A stretch of DNA of 64,000 nt from Deinococcus betulae. Lineage in GTDB: Bacteria; Deinococcota; Deinococci; Deinococcales; Deinococcaceae. This document shows positions 37,999-48,135 of the stretch, one piece after another. The notes beneath the pieces were generated by a model. It was not told where the DNA came from. It was given only the letters and a program-made list of their open reading frames with translations, and did not search any database. The stretch is from assembly GCF_020166395.1 (NCBI RefSeq), contig NZ_JAIQXU010000001.1, forward strand, positions 372,001 through 436,000, given 5' to 3'. Positions within the stretch are counted from its first letter, which is position 1. The number at the start of each line of letters is the position of its first letter. The position numbers were made by a program, and so were the translations under genes.

Positions 37999-39159
37999 CT
38001 AACGCAACTCTCCTCTGGCGGGCTCGGGTAGGCGGGCCGCAATCAGGGCGCTGGGAACTAACAAGGCCAGGCTGACCAGCGCCGCCGTGGTGGGGGCCGT
38101 GACATCGGCCAGGGCGCCCACCAGAAACAGCAGCAGCCCGGCAAAGCCCCAGGAAAACCCCATCATGACCGAGCTGGCCACAGCCACGTGGCCCGGCGCA
38201 TATTCCTGCGCGGCCACCACGCCCACCGGAATGCTGGCATTGACCGCCGCGCCCACCACGAAGGTCAGGGGATAGAACCACCAGTTGGCCGGGCTGGACA
38301 GAATCAGCAGCGCAAACAGCGGAATGGTGCTGATGATGGCGCCACGCAGAACAGGCACCCGTCCGTGCCGGTCACTCAGGCGCCCGCCGACAATGCCGCC
38401 CACAGCGCTGGCTACGGCGAAGGTGGCCAGGGTCAGTCCTACCTCACGCGCGCCGTAGCCGCGTTCCAGCAGCATGAACGGCAGCATGGCGTTGTAGCCC
38501 ATGCTGGCCAGGGACCGCAGCACCGCCATGCCCCACAGCCACGCCAGCGGCCCCCGGAAGATTCCGGCGTACTCAGCCAGCGACACGCGCCGGGCCTTCT
38601 GGACGCCCGCGGGCGTCACCGCAAAGGTCAGGGCCGCCACCGCCGCCCCAATCAGGGCAAACCAGGGCAGGTGGGTCAGGCCCACCCCGGCAAAGACCGG
38701 CCCCAGGGCCATGCCGGCGGTGCCACCCGCGCTGAACAGGCTGGCCCACAGGCCGCGTTTGTCTGGGGGGCTGTGCTGCGCCACGTACGCCGCGCCCGCC
38801 GGATGAAAAAAGCCGCTGCCAAATCCAGCCACCGCCACCAGCAGCACCAGCGCCCCGAACCACGGCATAAAGCCCATCAGGGTCAGGCCCAGCCCAGTCA
38901 TCAGCGGTCCCAGGGCGGCGGCGTAGCGGCGGTCCAGGCGCTCACCCAGAATGCCCAGCAGCGGCTGCAACACCGAGCTGGTCAGCGAATACACGCTAGA
39001 CAGAAAGGTCACGGCAGCGATGCTCACGCCGTATTTGGCTTGCAGAGCGGGCGTCAGAGGCGTCAGCATGGCGCCGTAAGCGTCATTGATGAAGTGCCCG
39101 GCGGTCACTGCCAGCGCGATGGCGGCGGCGTGCCGGGCGGCGGGGAGGGTGGCCTGCAT
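37999..39159 (-). CDS. MFS transporter, fosmidomycin-resistance (Fsr) type
   Basis: A 386-aa major facilitator with about 12 hydrophobic segments. The first, ALAVTAGHFINDAYGAMLTP, is the Fsr/YfnC signature, and loop 2-3 has GERLDRRYAAALGP; loop 8-9 has GGRLSDRHGRVPVLRG. Family members export fosmidomycin or other small molecules. ATG 39159 is preferred over ATG 39222: TACCCT lies 7 nt upstream. A perfect palindrome (39239-39258) lies in the divergent gap. Confidence 0.87.
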   Translation of the reverse strand: MQATLPAARHAAAIALAVTAGHFINDAYGAMLTPLTPALQAKYGVSIAAVTFLSSVYSLTSSVLQPLLGILGERLDRRYAAALGPLMTGLGLTLMGFMPWFGALVLLVAVAGFGSGFFHPAGAAYVAQHSPPDKRGLWASLFSAGGTAGMALGPVFAGVGLTHLPWFALIGAAVAALTFAVTPAGVQKARRVSLAEYAGIFRGPLAWLWGMAVLRSLASMGYNAMLPFMLLERGYGAREVGLTLATFAVASAVGGIVGGRLSDRHGRVPVLRGAIISTIPLFALLILSSPANWWFYPLTFVVGAAVNASIPVGVVAAQEYAPGHVAVASSVMMGFSWGFAGLLLFLVGALADVTAPTTAALVSLALLVPSALIAARLPEPARGELR

Positions 39160-39238
39160 CGCCGCCAGGGTACTCCTGGGAAGCCCAGGACATCTGGCCT
39201 GTGCTGCGCCCCAGTCGTTCATCTAGGCATCAGGCGTT

Positions 39239-39258
39239 CTGTCACAGGAATGTGACAG
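39239..39258. promoter_or_regulatory. Perfect palindrome between the MFS and hypothetical genes
   Basis: CTGTCACAGGAATGTGACAG has perfect 8-bp arms around a 4-nt centre and lies upstream of the TAAACT -10 (39279-39284) of the plus-strand gene. It is a good operator candidate for one or both divergent genes. Confidence 0.5.
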
Positions 39259-39290
39259 TTGTGGAAGAGGGGATTCATTAAACTCTGGCC

Positions 39291-39797
39291 ATGCCCGATG
39301 TCTTCCGCAACGCCATCGCCAGTGTCCTGCCCAGCGCGGAGGACATGCGGGCGCGGCTGCTGGACCTGCCGGGCGCGGCGGTACAGGCGGTGGCGGAATA
39401 CTTCAGCGCGAGGCTGCCCGACGTGGACATTCTGGTGGCGCTGCCCGGCGCCGAGGCGCTGGCCCAGGCCGCTTCGTCGCTGCGCGGGACTTACCTGGTG
39501 CACTTTGACCCGGTACGCGGCCTACACGACGTCCCTCAACTTCAGGACATACGCGGCGTACCCACCGCCGCCCTGGTCACAGCCGAGCTGAGCGACGCCC
39601 ACGCCGAATTGCAGGCCCTGCTGAGTGCAGAACATCTGGGCTGGCAGGTGCGCGCCGTGGCCGCCGCTGTGGAGCGCACCAACGGTCCTGCCCGCGCCCG
39701 CCTGGAACTCCAGGGCGTGCCGCTGCTGGTGCCGGTGTTGCTGGCCGACACACCACGCGGTCTGGTGTTCGAGCGCCGCTTCCCACAGGTGGACTAA
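39291..39797 (+). CDS. Conserved-looking hypothetical protein
   Basis: A 168-aa soluble alpha/beta protein (FRNAIASVLPSAEDMRARLL, DVDILVALPGAEALAQAASS, LELQGVPLLVPVLLADTPRG) with no signal peptide, membrane segment or motif I recognise. TAAACT lies 6 nt before the ATG, so it is expressed from a leaderless promoter, and codon use is like the neighbours. Its repeat-containing downstream gap ends at the ICMT-like gene. Confidence 0.65.
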   Translation: MPDVFRNAIASVLPSAEDMRARLLDLPGAAVQAVAEYFSARLPDVDILVALPGAEALAQAASSLRGTYLVHFDPVRGLHDVPQLQDIRGVPTAALVTAELSDAHAELQALLSAEHLGWQVRAVAAAVERTNGPARARLELQGVPLLVPVLLADTPRGLVFERRFPQVD

Positions 39798-39934
39798 GGA
39801 CAGAGTTCGGGAAGTGGGCATTGGTGGGTGGAAAAGGCGTGCCGAACAGCTTCCTTAAGTGAAAAGTTTTTGAAGCGGTTTCAGTCTGGTTCGCAGATAG
39901 GTTGGCAGGTCGCCGGCCCAGTTCATTGGATGAT

Positions 39935-40015
39935 TGGAGAGCCGCTCGGCACCCATTCGCTCTGCTGCTCGACTTCAAGCGTCTTTGCAGATGATTGAAG
40001 TCGAGCTCGCACGCC
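39935..40015 (+). repeat. Partial copy of intergenic repeat family 1 (3' hairpin half)
   Basis: CTCGACTTCAAGCGTCT and AGATGATTGAAGTCGAG form a stem with loop TTGC, matching copy A's terminal hairpin with paired changes on both arms. Confidence 0.55.
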
Positions 40016-40025
40016 CTCTGGGTTG

Positions 40026-40583
40026 TCAGGAGGCCCCAGCAGCGGGGCCTTCTGGCATTGCTTGACCTTCCCGCTCCAGATAAGTCCGCAGCGCCCGCTC
40101 CTCCGCCGGAATGCGGATGCCCAGCAGCAGGGCCGCGTTCAGGAGGGTAAACGCCAGCGCAGTGCGCCAAGCGCCCACCGCGAGGGGCGCCGCCGCGAGT
40201 TCCAGGGCCACGACCGCATAATTGGGGTGTTTGAGGTAACGGAAGGGCCCAGCGGTCACGCGCTCGCCGCCCGGCACAATCAGGATGCGGGTGTTCCAGT
40301 AGCGCCCCAGGGTGCGAATCACCCAATACCGCAGCGGCTGGGCCAGCAACAGCAGCGCCAGAGCCACCCCGTTGACTCGGCCCCCATTGCGGCGCCCCTC
40401 CAGCAGCAGGGCCAGCAGCCAGGCAGGGTGCAGCACGAAAAACAGCGGGTAATGCTCTCGACCATATTCCACCGCTCCCCGCTCCCGGGCCCAGCGTTCG
40501 TTGGCGCGGGCCACACGCAGTTCCAGCAGGCGCTGAACGACCAGGGCGCCTGCCAGCAGCGGCGCGGCGCGGCGGGCCTTCAT
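40026..40583 (-). CDS. Isoprenylcysteine carboxyl methyltransferase-like membrane protein
   Basis: A 185-aa protein with about five membrane segments and the ICMT/phospholipid-methyltransferase core: LGRYWNTRILIVPGGERVTA followed by GPFRYLKHPNYAVVALELAA and the SAM-site EERALRTYLERE. Bacterial relatives (YpbQ type) often act on polyketide or lipid products; the substrate here is unknown. The ATG overlaps the meaB stop (ATGA). Confidence 0.82.
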   Translation of the reverse strand: MKARRAAPLLAGALVVQRLLELRVARANERWARERGAVEYGREHYPLFFVLHPAWLLALLLEGRRNGGRVNGVALALLLLAQPLRYWVIRTLGRYWNTRILIVPGGERVTAGPFRYLKHPNYAVVALELAAAPLAVGAWRTALAFTLLNAALLLGIRIPAEERALRTYLEREGQAMPEGPAAGAS

Positions 40584-41575
40584 GCTGGCCCCAGCAGGGC
40601 CTCGGCAGCCTGGTCAGCGTCGAGTTCACCGCGCGCCACGCGGGCATAGAGTTCGCCGCCATGGGCACGGGCGCGGCTGAGCAGGCGTTCTTGCACCAGC
40701 GTCCTGACCTCAAATTCGGCCCTGGCCTCGCGGCGGGCCAGCAGACCGGCCTCGCCCAGGTGGGTGCGGTGGGCCTCCACAGCGGCAATGACGGCGTCTA
40801 TGCCTTCTGCTTTGGAAGCGATCGTCTTGCGAATCGGGGCAAACCATGTGTGTGCATCGTGGGCGCCCAGGCCCTGCGCCGCCATGAGTTCGCGCATGGT
40901 GCGGTCAGCGCCGGGCAGGTCGGCCTTGTTGACGGCGATCACATCGGCAATTTCCATGATGCCCGCCTTGAAAGCCTGTACGCCGTCACCGCCGGCCGGG
41001 GTCAGCACCAAGAGCGTGTGGTCGCAGGCGGCGGCAATGTCCACCTCGCTCTGCCCCACCCCGACCGTTTCCAGAATGACCCAGTCAAACCCGGCCCCTT
41101 CCATCAGTGACAGCACGCCGGGCGCCCGCGCCGAGAGCCCGCCCAGCGCTCCCCGGCTGGCCAGCGACCGCACAAAGACGCCGGGGTCAGCGTGGTGGCG
41201 CAGCATCCGAATGCGGTCCCCCAGAATCGCGCCGCCGCTGTAGGGGCTGCTGGGGTCCACGGCCAGCACCGCGACCCGCTGACCACGCGCCCGCAGAGCC
41301 GTAATCAGGGCGTCCACCAGGGTGCTTTTGCCGCTGCCAGGGCTGCCCGTCACGCCCAGCACCACCGCCCGCTCACCCCGAGCCGCACGCTGCCGGGCAA
41401 AGCGCAGCAGGGGCCGCGCGCCGTCCAGACCCGCCTCAGCCAGCGTCACCGCGCGGGCCAGGGCCCGCAGGTCGCCTCCCTCGTAGCGGGTGAGCAGGGG
41501 AACAGAGGCCACAGGCGGCGCGGTCACGGCGTCTCCAGGCAATAGGGGAACAGAGGGGTCGTCATCTGGGCTCAC
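40580..41575 (-). CDS. meaB: Methylmalonyl-CoA mutase-associated GTPase MeaB
   Basis: A 331-aa G3E GTPase that protects and reloads B12-dependent methylmalonyl-CoA mutase. Walker A is GVTGSPGSGKSTLVDALITA, followed by DPSSPYSGGAILGDRIRM, ETVGVGQSEVDIA (switch/Walker B region) and NKADLPGADRT (base recognition). The mutase itself is not in the window. Start GTG 41575; GTG 41527, preceded by GGAG, is an alternative 16 codons in. Confidence 0.93.
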   Translation of the reverse strand: MSPDDDPSVPLLPGDAVTAPPVASVPLLTRYEGGDLRALARAVTLAEAGLDGARPLLRFARQRAARGERAVVLGVTGSPGSGKSTLVDALITALRARGQRVAVLAVDPSSPYSGGAILGDRIRMLRHHADPGVFVRSLASRGALGGLSARAPGVLSLMEGAGFDWVILETVGVGQSEVDIAAACDHTLLVLTPAGGDGVQAFKAGIMEIADVIAVNKADLPGADRTMRELMAAQGLGAHDAHTWFAPIRKTIASKAEGIDAVIAAVEAHRTHLGEAGLLARREARAEFEVRTLVQERLLSRARAHGGELYARVARGELDADQAAEALLGPA

Positions 41576-41737
41576 CCTAGAGCAGCGGGTCCGGGCGTGT
41601 CATCTGATAGGAGGCGAGATGGACTCCAACCTCGTCGTTGGCAACACGATATTCATTTGAGCGGATGCAGCAGCTGAAGACAGAGTCACAGGGGAGCAGA
41701 CGGAGGGACTGGGTATGGAGTGAGCCCATTGAGCCTG

Positions 41738-41893
41738 ATACGAATTCCGTCTATGTCGTTTCCCAACCGGGAGAACGCCATTGTGCGAACTCCACGCCTG
41801 GAACCCGTTTTGCTCCCACTCGCACTGCTCCTCAGCTTTTCAAGGCCCCTCGGATTCAACCATTTACGAAAGCGGCTGAATCCGAGTCTGTGC
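41738..41893 (+). repeat. Intergenic repeat family 1, copy C
   Basis: It runs from GATACGAATTCCGTCTATG through GCGAACTCCACGCCTGGAAC to the hairpin CTCGGATTCAACCATTT/AAGCGGCTGAATCCGAG. It occupies the middle of the 507-base gap 41576-42082. Elsewhere in that gap I note only GTCGTTGGCAACA near 41634, which reappears inverted near 42680. Confidence 0.65.
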
Positions 41894-42082
41894 GAGGTGT
41901 GCACAGTCCAAACAGGAGCGGCTTCCGGTCAACCCCGGACAGAGGGCGAGCAAAGCTCTGGCAGCGGCGAGACAAAGGTGGTAGTGAGCCAGCCGCCAGA
42001 GCCAAGCCGCATGACCTCACTAAGAGGCAGGCCCGGACAACCCAGCGGCCAGAAGAGACCCCCTATGCCCAGGCGGCTCAGT

Positions 42083-42406
42083 TCAGTCCTCCTGGGGCTC
42101 CTCTGCCTTGCGCCGCCGCGCCGTTTGCACGTCCAGCTGCACCTCCACGGTGTCGCCTTCCTCCAGACCTTCCGCTTTGCGAACATTGGCGCGCACCGGC
42201 ACCAGATAGCGGCCCTCCTGCGGAAACAGCGAGGTCGTCCAGACCGTTTGCCCCACTGTGACCTGCACCGGAATCATGCCCCAGCCGTAGGTCACCAACT
42301 TGGACGCCGCCTTGATGGCCTCGCACTCCTCGGGCGGCACCGTCACGAAGTAATGAGGCGCCGGCCCCCGCCAGTACCAGAGTTCACCGCTAAAGGCCAG
42401 GCTCAT
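42083..42406 (-). CDS. DUF1905-domain protein
   Basis: The 107-aa product matches DUF1905 (YdeI/OmpD-like small domain): MSLAFSGELWYWRGPAPHYF at the start, VTYGWGMIPVQVTVGQTVW, and RYLVPVRANVRKAEGLEEGD near the end. Function is unknown. The ATG at 42406 is preceded at 7 nt by TACACT (leaderless); the open frame beyond it translates repeat DNA. Confidence 0.82.
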   Translation of the reverse strand: MSLAFSGELWYWRGPAPHYFVTVPPEECEAIKAASKLVTYGWGMIPVQVTVGQTVWTTSLFPQEGRYLVPVRANVRKAEGLEEGDTVEVQLDVQTARRRKAEEPQED

Positions 42407-42462
42407 GGAGAAGAGTGTAGGGCAAGGGCGGGAGGGCCCATTCACGCCCTGCAATGCCGACC

Positions 42463-42549
42463 ACGCCGCTGTCTGTGCCAAACTCTCATTTCGTTCGCCT
42501 GAGACGCGGTGGAGGGTTCTTTCCTCCACCCAGCTGAGTTCCGCTGTGA
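42463..42549 (+). repeat. Hairpin repeat family 2, fused to repeat family 1
   Basis: GCCGCTGTCTGTGCCAAACT runs to GGTGGAGGGTTCTTTCCTCC (a stem) and GCTGAGTTCCGCTGTGAT, which continues directly into family 1 copy D. Confidence 0.6.
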
Positions 42550-42705
42550 TACGGCTTCCGTCTATTCCACTGACCACCTGGGAAGGCGCCGATTTATTAC
42601 AAACTCCGCGCCCGTCAGCCCGCTTCTGCTCCTGCAGCCTTACAGAGCTCTCCAAGTCCAGCCGAATGAAACTGTTGTTGCCAACGACTTCCCCAAAGTT
42701 CGGAG
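42548..42705 (+). repeat. Intergenic repeat family 1, copy D
   Basis: From GATACGGCTTCCGTCTATTC through GGCGCCGATTTATTACAAAC and GAGCTCTCCAAGTCCAGCCG to GTTCGGAGGAGAC. With the adjoining family 2 copy it fills the gap before the histidine phosphatase gene's stop. Confidence 0.6.
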
Positions 42706-42710
42706 GAGAC

Positions 42711-43435
42711 TTACGGCGCCTGGCCCAGCACGTCGTCGGCTTCGGTGGCGTCCAGCAGGTTTTCCAGGTGGGCGTCGTCGTTAAAGCCCAGCAGCATGCC
42801 GCTGCCCTCGCCCAGCAGCACGCGGGTCAGCGAGGTGTTGGACACGCTCAGGCGCGCCCAGGCGTTGGCAGGCACGCCGCCCAGGGCCAGGCCCACCGCC
42901 ACACGCACCACGCCGCCGTGGGTAAAGACCAGCACCCGCCCGCCAGGATGCCGCGCGCGCAGTTCGGCAAAGGCCGCGCCGCTGCGGGCATACAGGTCTT
43001 CCATGCTCTCGCCGCCGGGGCGCCGGGTACTCCAGGGGTTGGTCAGCAGCGTGGCCAGATACTCCGGGTAGCGCTCGCGGATGTCGGCAATCACCAGGCC
43101 CGACAGCTCGCCCACGTCAATTTCGCGCAGGCCAGGGTGGGCCTGCGGCTGCGGCGCGCCGGTCAGACGTTCAGCCACCAGATCGGCAGTGCGCGCGGCG
43201 CGGGTCAGGTCGCTGGTGTAAACGGCGTCAAAGCTCTGGCCGGTCAGGCGCTCAGCGAGGCTGGAAGCCTGCAAGATGCCGATATGACTGAGGGGCACGT
43301 CGGCCTGGCCCTGGTAGCGTCCGTCGGCGTTCCAGGTGCTTTCGCCGTGGCGCACCACCCAGAACTCGGTGGCCGCGGACCGGTCCGGCGCAGCAAACCC
43401 GGTCGGCGGCCGCTGGGACGACGCCGGGCGCCTGG

Positions 43436-43439
<4 letters not shown>
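42711..43439 (-). CDS. Histidine phosphatase-family protein (phosphoglycerate mutase-like)
   Basis: A 242-aa protein with the catalytic RHG motif VVRHGESTWNADGRYQGQAD (about residues 28-47), VYTSDLTRAARTADLVAERL, and the second His in VLVFTHGGVVRVAVG. Members are broad phosphatases or cofactor-dependent mutases; I infer a phosphatase. Its ATG overlaps the purM stop, suggesting a coupled role, perhaps in nucleotide metabolism. Confidence 0.9.
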
Positions 43440-44491
<1,052 letters not shown>

Positions 44492-44535
44492 GAGCCTCCT
44501 GCTGCGCGCCTGTGACAGGCGACACCTTTGTGCGG

Positions 44536-45252
44536 TCAGTCTACCCGAGTCGCTTCGCTGCGCGCCGCCTCAGGTTCGGCCCGGCGGGCCAGCCACCAGC
44601 GCACCAGCACCACCAGGCCCACCGCCGCCGACAGCAGGCCCACCCCCCACGCCAGGCGCTCGCTGCTGCCCGAGAGCCACACCACCAGCGCCGTGACTGG
44701 CAGCGCCCCCACCGCCGTGGCCAGCATGAAGGGCCGGAAACCCATGCGGGCCGCGCCCGCCACCAGATTCAGGACGTCGGCCGACAGCACCGGCATCAGA
44801 CGCACCATCAGCACGCCCTGGGTGCCGTGGCGCTGTGCGAAGTCGTAGGCGGTTTTGCGCGCCCGCTCGCCGGCCAGGGTGCGGACCAGGGTATCGCCCA
44901 GCAACCGGCCCAGGCCGTAGCCAGCCGCCGCCCCCAGCAGCGTGCCGGCGTACACGATGAAAAAGCCTTCGACGGGGCCATAAGCGCGCGCTGTCACGGC
45001 AATCATGACCAGCGCCGGCAGCACCGGCAACACGGCCTGAAGTACGAAGCCCGCCAGCAGCGCCAGCGGTCCGGCCCAGCCCAGCCCCGACACAAACACC
45101 TGGGTCATCTGGGGGTCACTGCTCGTCAGGGCCTGGTAGGCGCGCACCAGAAAGGCGCGCACCTCGGGCTGAAGGCAGATGCCCAGCAGCACCAGCGCCG
45201 TGACCGTCAGAATCAGCCAGCGCAGGAAGCGGGGGGGATGGGCAGCGGCCAT
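44536..45252 (-). CDS. TVP38/TMEM64-family inner-membrane protein
   Basis: A 238-aa protein with about five membrane segments and the VTT/SNARE-associated core: VLQAVLPVLPALVMIAVTAR, GTLLGAAAGYGLGRLLGDTL and RLMPVLSADVLNLVAGAARM. DedA/VTT proteins are thought to translocate or scramble lipids, but the bacterial role is not settled. TACACT lies 9 nt before the ATG. Confidence 0.88.
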   Translation of the reverse strand: MAAAHPPRFLRWLILTVTALVLLGICLQPEVRAFLVRAYQALTSSDPQMTQVFVSGLGWAGPLALLAGFVLQAVLPVLPALVMIAVTARAYGPVEGFFIVYAGTLLGAAAGYGLGRLLGDTLVRTLAGERARKTAYDFAQRHGTQGVLMVRLMPVLSADVLNLVAGAARMGFRPFMLATAVGALPVTALVVWLSGSSERLAWGVGLLSAAVGLVVLVRWWLARRAEPEAARSEATRVD

Positions 45253-45617
45253 TGCGCGCCCAGTGTAGAGCGTCGCCGTGAGACTGAGGTCCTCAGAAAG
45301 TGACAGGCCAGCCGAACAGGTCTAGCCTCGTTCTCCTTCTTGCGAGTTGGAGGTGGACGCGACTCGTCTGATAACAGCGGCTAATTCCGCGCCTGAGCCA
45401 GAAGCGCTCCTCAATGCTATGCACGCCGCTGACTCCTGAAGTGGCCGGGAGACATCACCATTAGTTGCTTTGGATGCTGCTGTCAAACCAGCCTGAATAC
45501 CCCACCAATCTGCCTTTCCATAGCCACGGTGCCCTCTGCCGCTTCTGTCACACCCAACTCAGAACAGTCAGAGACTCAGACCTTGCTGCGTAGAGGGCCG
45601 GCCTGATCCTTTTGTTC
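45253..45617. other. Intergenic stretch without a recognised feature
   Basis: Apart from the minus-strand -10 of the TVP38 gene at its left end, I see no gene, repeat copy or terminator in these 365 bases. A GCGGCTAATTCCGC stretch near 45380 is a short palindrome only. Confidence 0.35.
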
Positions 45618-46409
45618 TCAGGGCAGCGGCACAGTCAGGCCGTCGTGAGCGTAGCGCCAGCCGGGCGGCAGATGGGCGACCTGCCGCGCGTCCACCCCAT
45701 GCGACAGGTGGGTCAGGATGACCTGCCGGGCGGCCTGCGCCCAGGGCAGGGCCAGGGCTTCACGCACGTCGTACACGCTGCGCCCGCTGTGATCCTGGGC
45801 CGATTCGTCGGCAAAGGACGTGCCCAGGACCAGCAGATCCAGCCCGGTCAGCCACGCGGCGGCCGTGTCGCCGGGCACGTCAATCGCGTCGGTCATGATG
45901 GCCGCTGCCCAGCCGGGAGCATCGAGCCGAAAGGCGTGGCTCTCGCCATTCGCCCCGTGCGGCACGCGGAAGGCGCGCAGGGTCACGCCGCCCATCCGCA
46001 CCCCCTCGTCGGGCCAGACCTGCACGGGCGACCGCAGCCGGAAGGCGTAGCCAAAGCGCTCGCGGATGGCCGAAATCACGCTGGCCGGGGCATAGACCGG
46101 CAAGGTGCCCCCGGCGTGCTGCACGTAATCCAGCAGGTCACCCAGGCCTAGCAGATGGTCGTTGTGTGCGTGAGACAGCAGCACCATGCTCGGCACCAGC
46201 AGCGCTGGCAGGCGGGCCAGGGCAGCGTGGGTATCGGGGCCCGCGTCCAGCAGCGCACTCTGGGCACCCACCCGCAGCAGCGTGGCCGTGCGGCGACGAT
46301 TCACGCCCCCTGCGCGCGCCTCGGTACACACGTCGCAGGCACACCAGAAGCGCGGCACACCCTTGCTGTCTCCCGTGCCCAGCAGGGTCAGAGAGGCGGG
46401 GGCCGTCAC
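45618..46409 (-). CDS. MBL-fold metallohydrolase (PhnP-like)
   Basis: The 263-aa protein has the metallo-beta-lactamase ligands: SHAHNDHLLGLGDLLDYV (HxHxDH), a later His in FRVPHGANGESHAF, Asp in AAIMTDAID and the last His in LTHLSHGVD. The N-terminal LTLLGTGDSKGVPRFWCACD with clustered Cys resembles PhnP cyclic phosphodiesterases. GTG start, 27 bp after trpC on the same strand, so co-transcription is likely; a link to tryptophan synthesis is not evident. Confidence 0.87.
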   Translation of the reverse strand: MTAPASLTLLGTGDSKGVPRFWCACDVCTEARAGGVNRRRTATLLRVGAQSALLDAGPDTHAALARLPALLVPSMVLLSHAHNDHLLGLGDLLDYVQHAGGTLPVYAPASVISAIRERFGYAFRLRSPVQVWPDEGVRMGGVTLRAFRVPHGANGESHAFRLDAPGWAAAIMTDAIDVPGDTAAAWLTGLDLLVLGTSFADESAQDHSGRSVYDVREALALPWAQAARQVILTHLSHGVDARQVAHLPPGWRYAHDGLTVPLP

Positions 46410-46436
46410 GGCCCCGTCATCCCATCAGCGCCCTCA

Positions 46437-47225
46437 TCACAGGGCCATCAGGTCACGGGCGGCGCGCTCCAGATTCGCGCTGCCCGCCAGACTGGTGCCC
46501 ACCAGCACCGCGTCGGCCAGGCCGCGCACACCCGTCAGGTCGGCTGGGGTGCGGTACCCACTCTCAGCGACCAGCACACCCGCAAATCCGGCTTCCCGCG
46601 CCCGGCGAATCAGGCGGGGGCTGACCTCCAGGTCAATGTGCAGGGTGGTCAGGTCCCGGTTGTTTACCCCGATGATGCGCGCGCCAGCGGCCAGCGCCAC
46701 GTCCAGTTCCCGCTCGTCATGAACCTCGACCAGCGCGTCCAGACCGAGATGATGCGCTCCCTCCAGAAATTCAGCGGTGGCCTCACCCAGCACACTGATC
46801 ATCAGCAGCGCCGCCGAGGCGCCCCAGTCGGCGGCCTCGCGCAGCATGGCGGGATGCACCACGAAGTCCTTGCGCAGGGCGGGCAAAGTTACGCCGCCCA
46901 CCACGTCGCGGAGCGCCTGAGCGTCGCCGCCGAAATGCCTCGGCTCGGTCAGGACGCTGATGGCCGCCGCGCCGCCCGCCTGGTAGGCCAGCGCCGCCGA
47001 TAAGGGGTCCAGTGGGGCAATGGCGCCCTGGCTGGGGCTGGCGCGTTTGACTTCGGCAATCAGGGCCAGGCTGGGAGCCGCCAGCGCCGCCTCCAGTCGC
47101 CGCGCGGCGGGCCGGGGCTCCCCCAGCGCCGGGTCAGCCCCCTGGTAATCGGCCACGCGCTCGGCCACGATGCGGCCCAGCACCCCCGGCACACGCGAAA
47201 AATCCAGCGTTGTTTCACTCTTCAC
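46437..47225 (-). CDS. trpC: Indole-3-glycerol-phosphate synthase
   Basis: It closes the indole ring in tryptophan synthesis. The 262-aa TIM barrel has LIAEVKRASPSQGAIAPLDP, AISVLTEPRHFGGDAQALRD, LPALRKDFVVHPAMLREAAD, GVNNRDLTTLHIDLEVSPRL and VAESGYRTPADL. GTG 47225 is chosen because its GTGA overlaps the stop of a leaderless mini-ORF (47222-47242) and because upstream in-frame starts would cross the divergent hpt promoter. No other trp gene is nearby. Confidence 0.94.
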   Translation of the reverse strand: MKSETTLDFSRVPGVLGRIVAERVADYQGADPALGEPRPAARRLEAALAAPSLALIAEVKRASPSQGAIAPLDPLSAALAYQAGGAAAISVLTEPRHFGGDAQALRDVVGGVTLPALRKDFVVHPAMLREAADWGASAALLMISVLGEATAEFLEGAHHLGLDALVEVHDERELDVALAAGARIIGVNNRDLTTLHIDLEVSPRLIRRAREAGFAGVLVAESGYRTPADLTGVRGLADAVLVGTSLAGSANLERAARDLMAL

Positions 47226-47242
47226 TGCGCCGCCCCTGTCAT
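47222..47242 (-). CDS. Leaderless mini-ORF coupled to trpC (MTGAAQ)
   Basis: On the minus strand TATCCT (47250-47255) lies 7 nt before ATG 47242; the ORF encodes MTGAAQ and its TGA overlaps the trpC GTG. It has no Trp codon, so classical attenuation is unlikely. It is supported by position only. Confidence 0.45.
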   Translation of the reverse strand: MTGAAQ

Positions 47243-47301
47243 GGGGGCGAGGATAGCGCGGCCCTCCCTGGCGCGCGCAGGCCGTGTTAGCCTGAGCAGG
47301 T

Positions 47302-47829
<528 letters not shown>

Positions 47830-47847
47830 AGGGCGGAGATGGTTCAG

Positions 47848-47873
47848 GGGCAGAGGCATCATCGCCTCTGCCC
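47848..47873 (+). terminator. Probable terminator of hpt
   Basis: GGGCAGAGGC/GCCTCTGCCC is a perfect 10-bp stem with a 6-nt loop 18 bp after the stop; only scattered T residues follow (GCGCTTGTTGG). Confidence 0.65.
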
Positions 47874-47929
47874 GCGCTTGTTGGCGTTGTGAAGTCCTGA
47901 GACTCATCGCGGAACCCAGAGGACTTGGA

Positions 47930-47992
47930 TGAAAAGTTCTCAGCCACCCTGAGACGAAGTGAGCTCAACAGACAGCGGCAGAGGTGGACTTG
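47930..47992 (-). repeat. Hairpin repeat family 2, minus-strand copy
   Basis: On the minus strand CTCTGCCGCTGTCTGTTGAG is followed by CACTTCGTCTCAGGGTGG, in line with the copies at 42463 and 60884. Confidence 0.5.
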
Positions 47993-48029
47993 AGGGGTGT
48001 GCCTTGACCTCAGGGTGGAACGGGCAGCC

Positions 48030-48122
48030 GCTCTGACCCCAATCGAATCTTTGCCAGCGGTTCAATCTGACCAGAAAAAAGCAAAATCGGGCTGACGGAC
48101 GTGGAGTTGACCAATCGCCTTC
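48030..48122 (-). repeat. Intergenic repeat family 1, copy E (inverted)
   Basis: On the minus strand GGCGATTGGTCAACTCCACG leads through CAGATTGAACCGCTGG to GATTCGATTGGGGTCAGAGC, matching the central and 3' parts of copy A. Confidence 0.6.
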
Positions 48123-48135
48123 AGCGCAGGAACGG

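Noticed and set aside
47222..47255. Classical tryptophan attenuator at trpC
   Set aside because: The mini-ORF has no Trp codon and no alternative stem-loops or T run follow.
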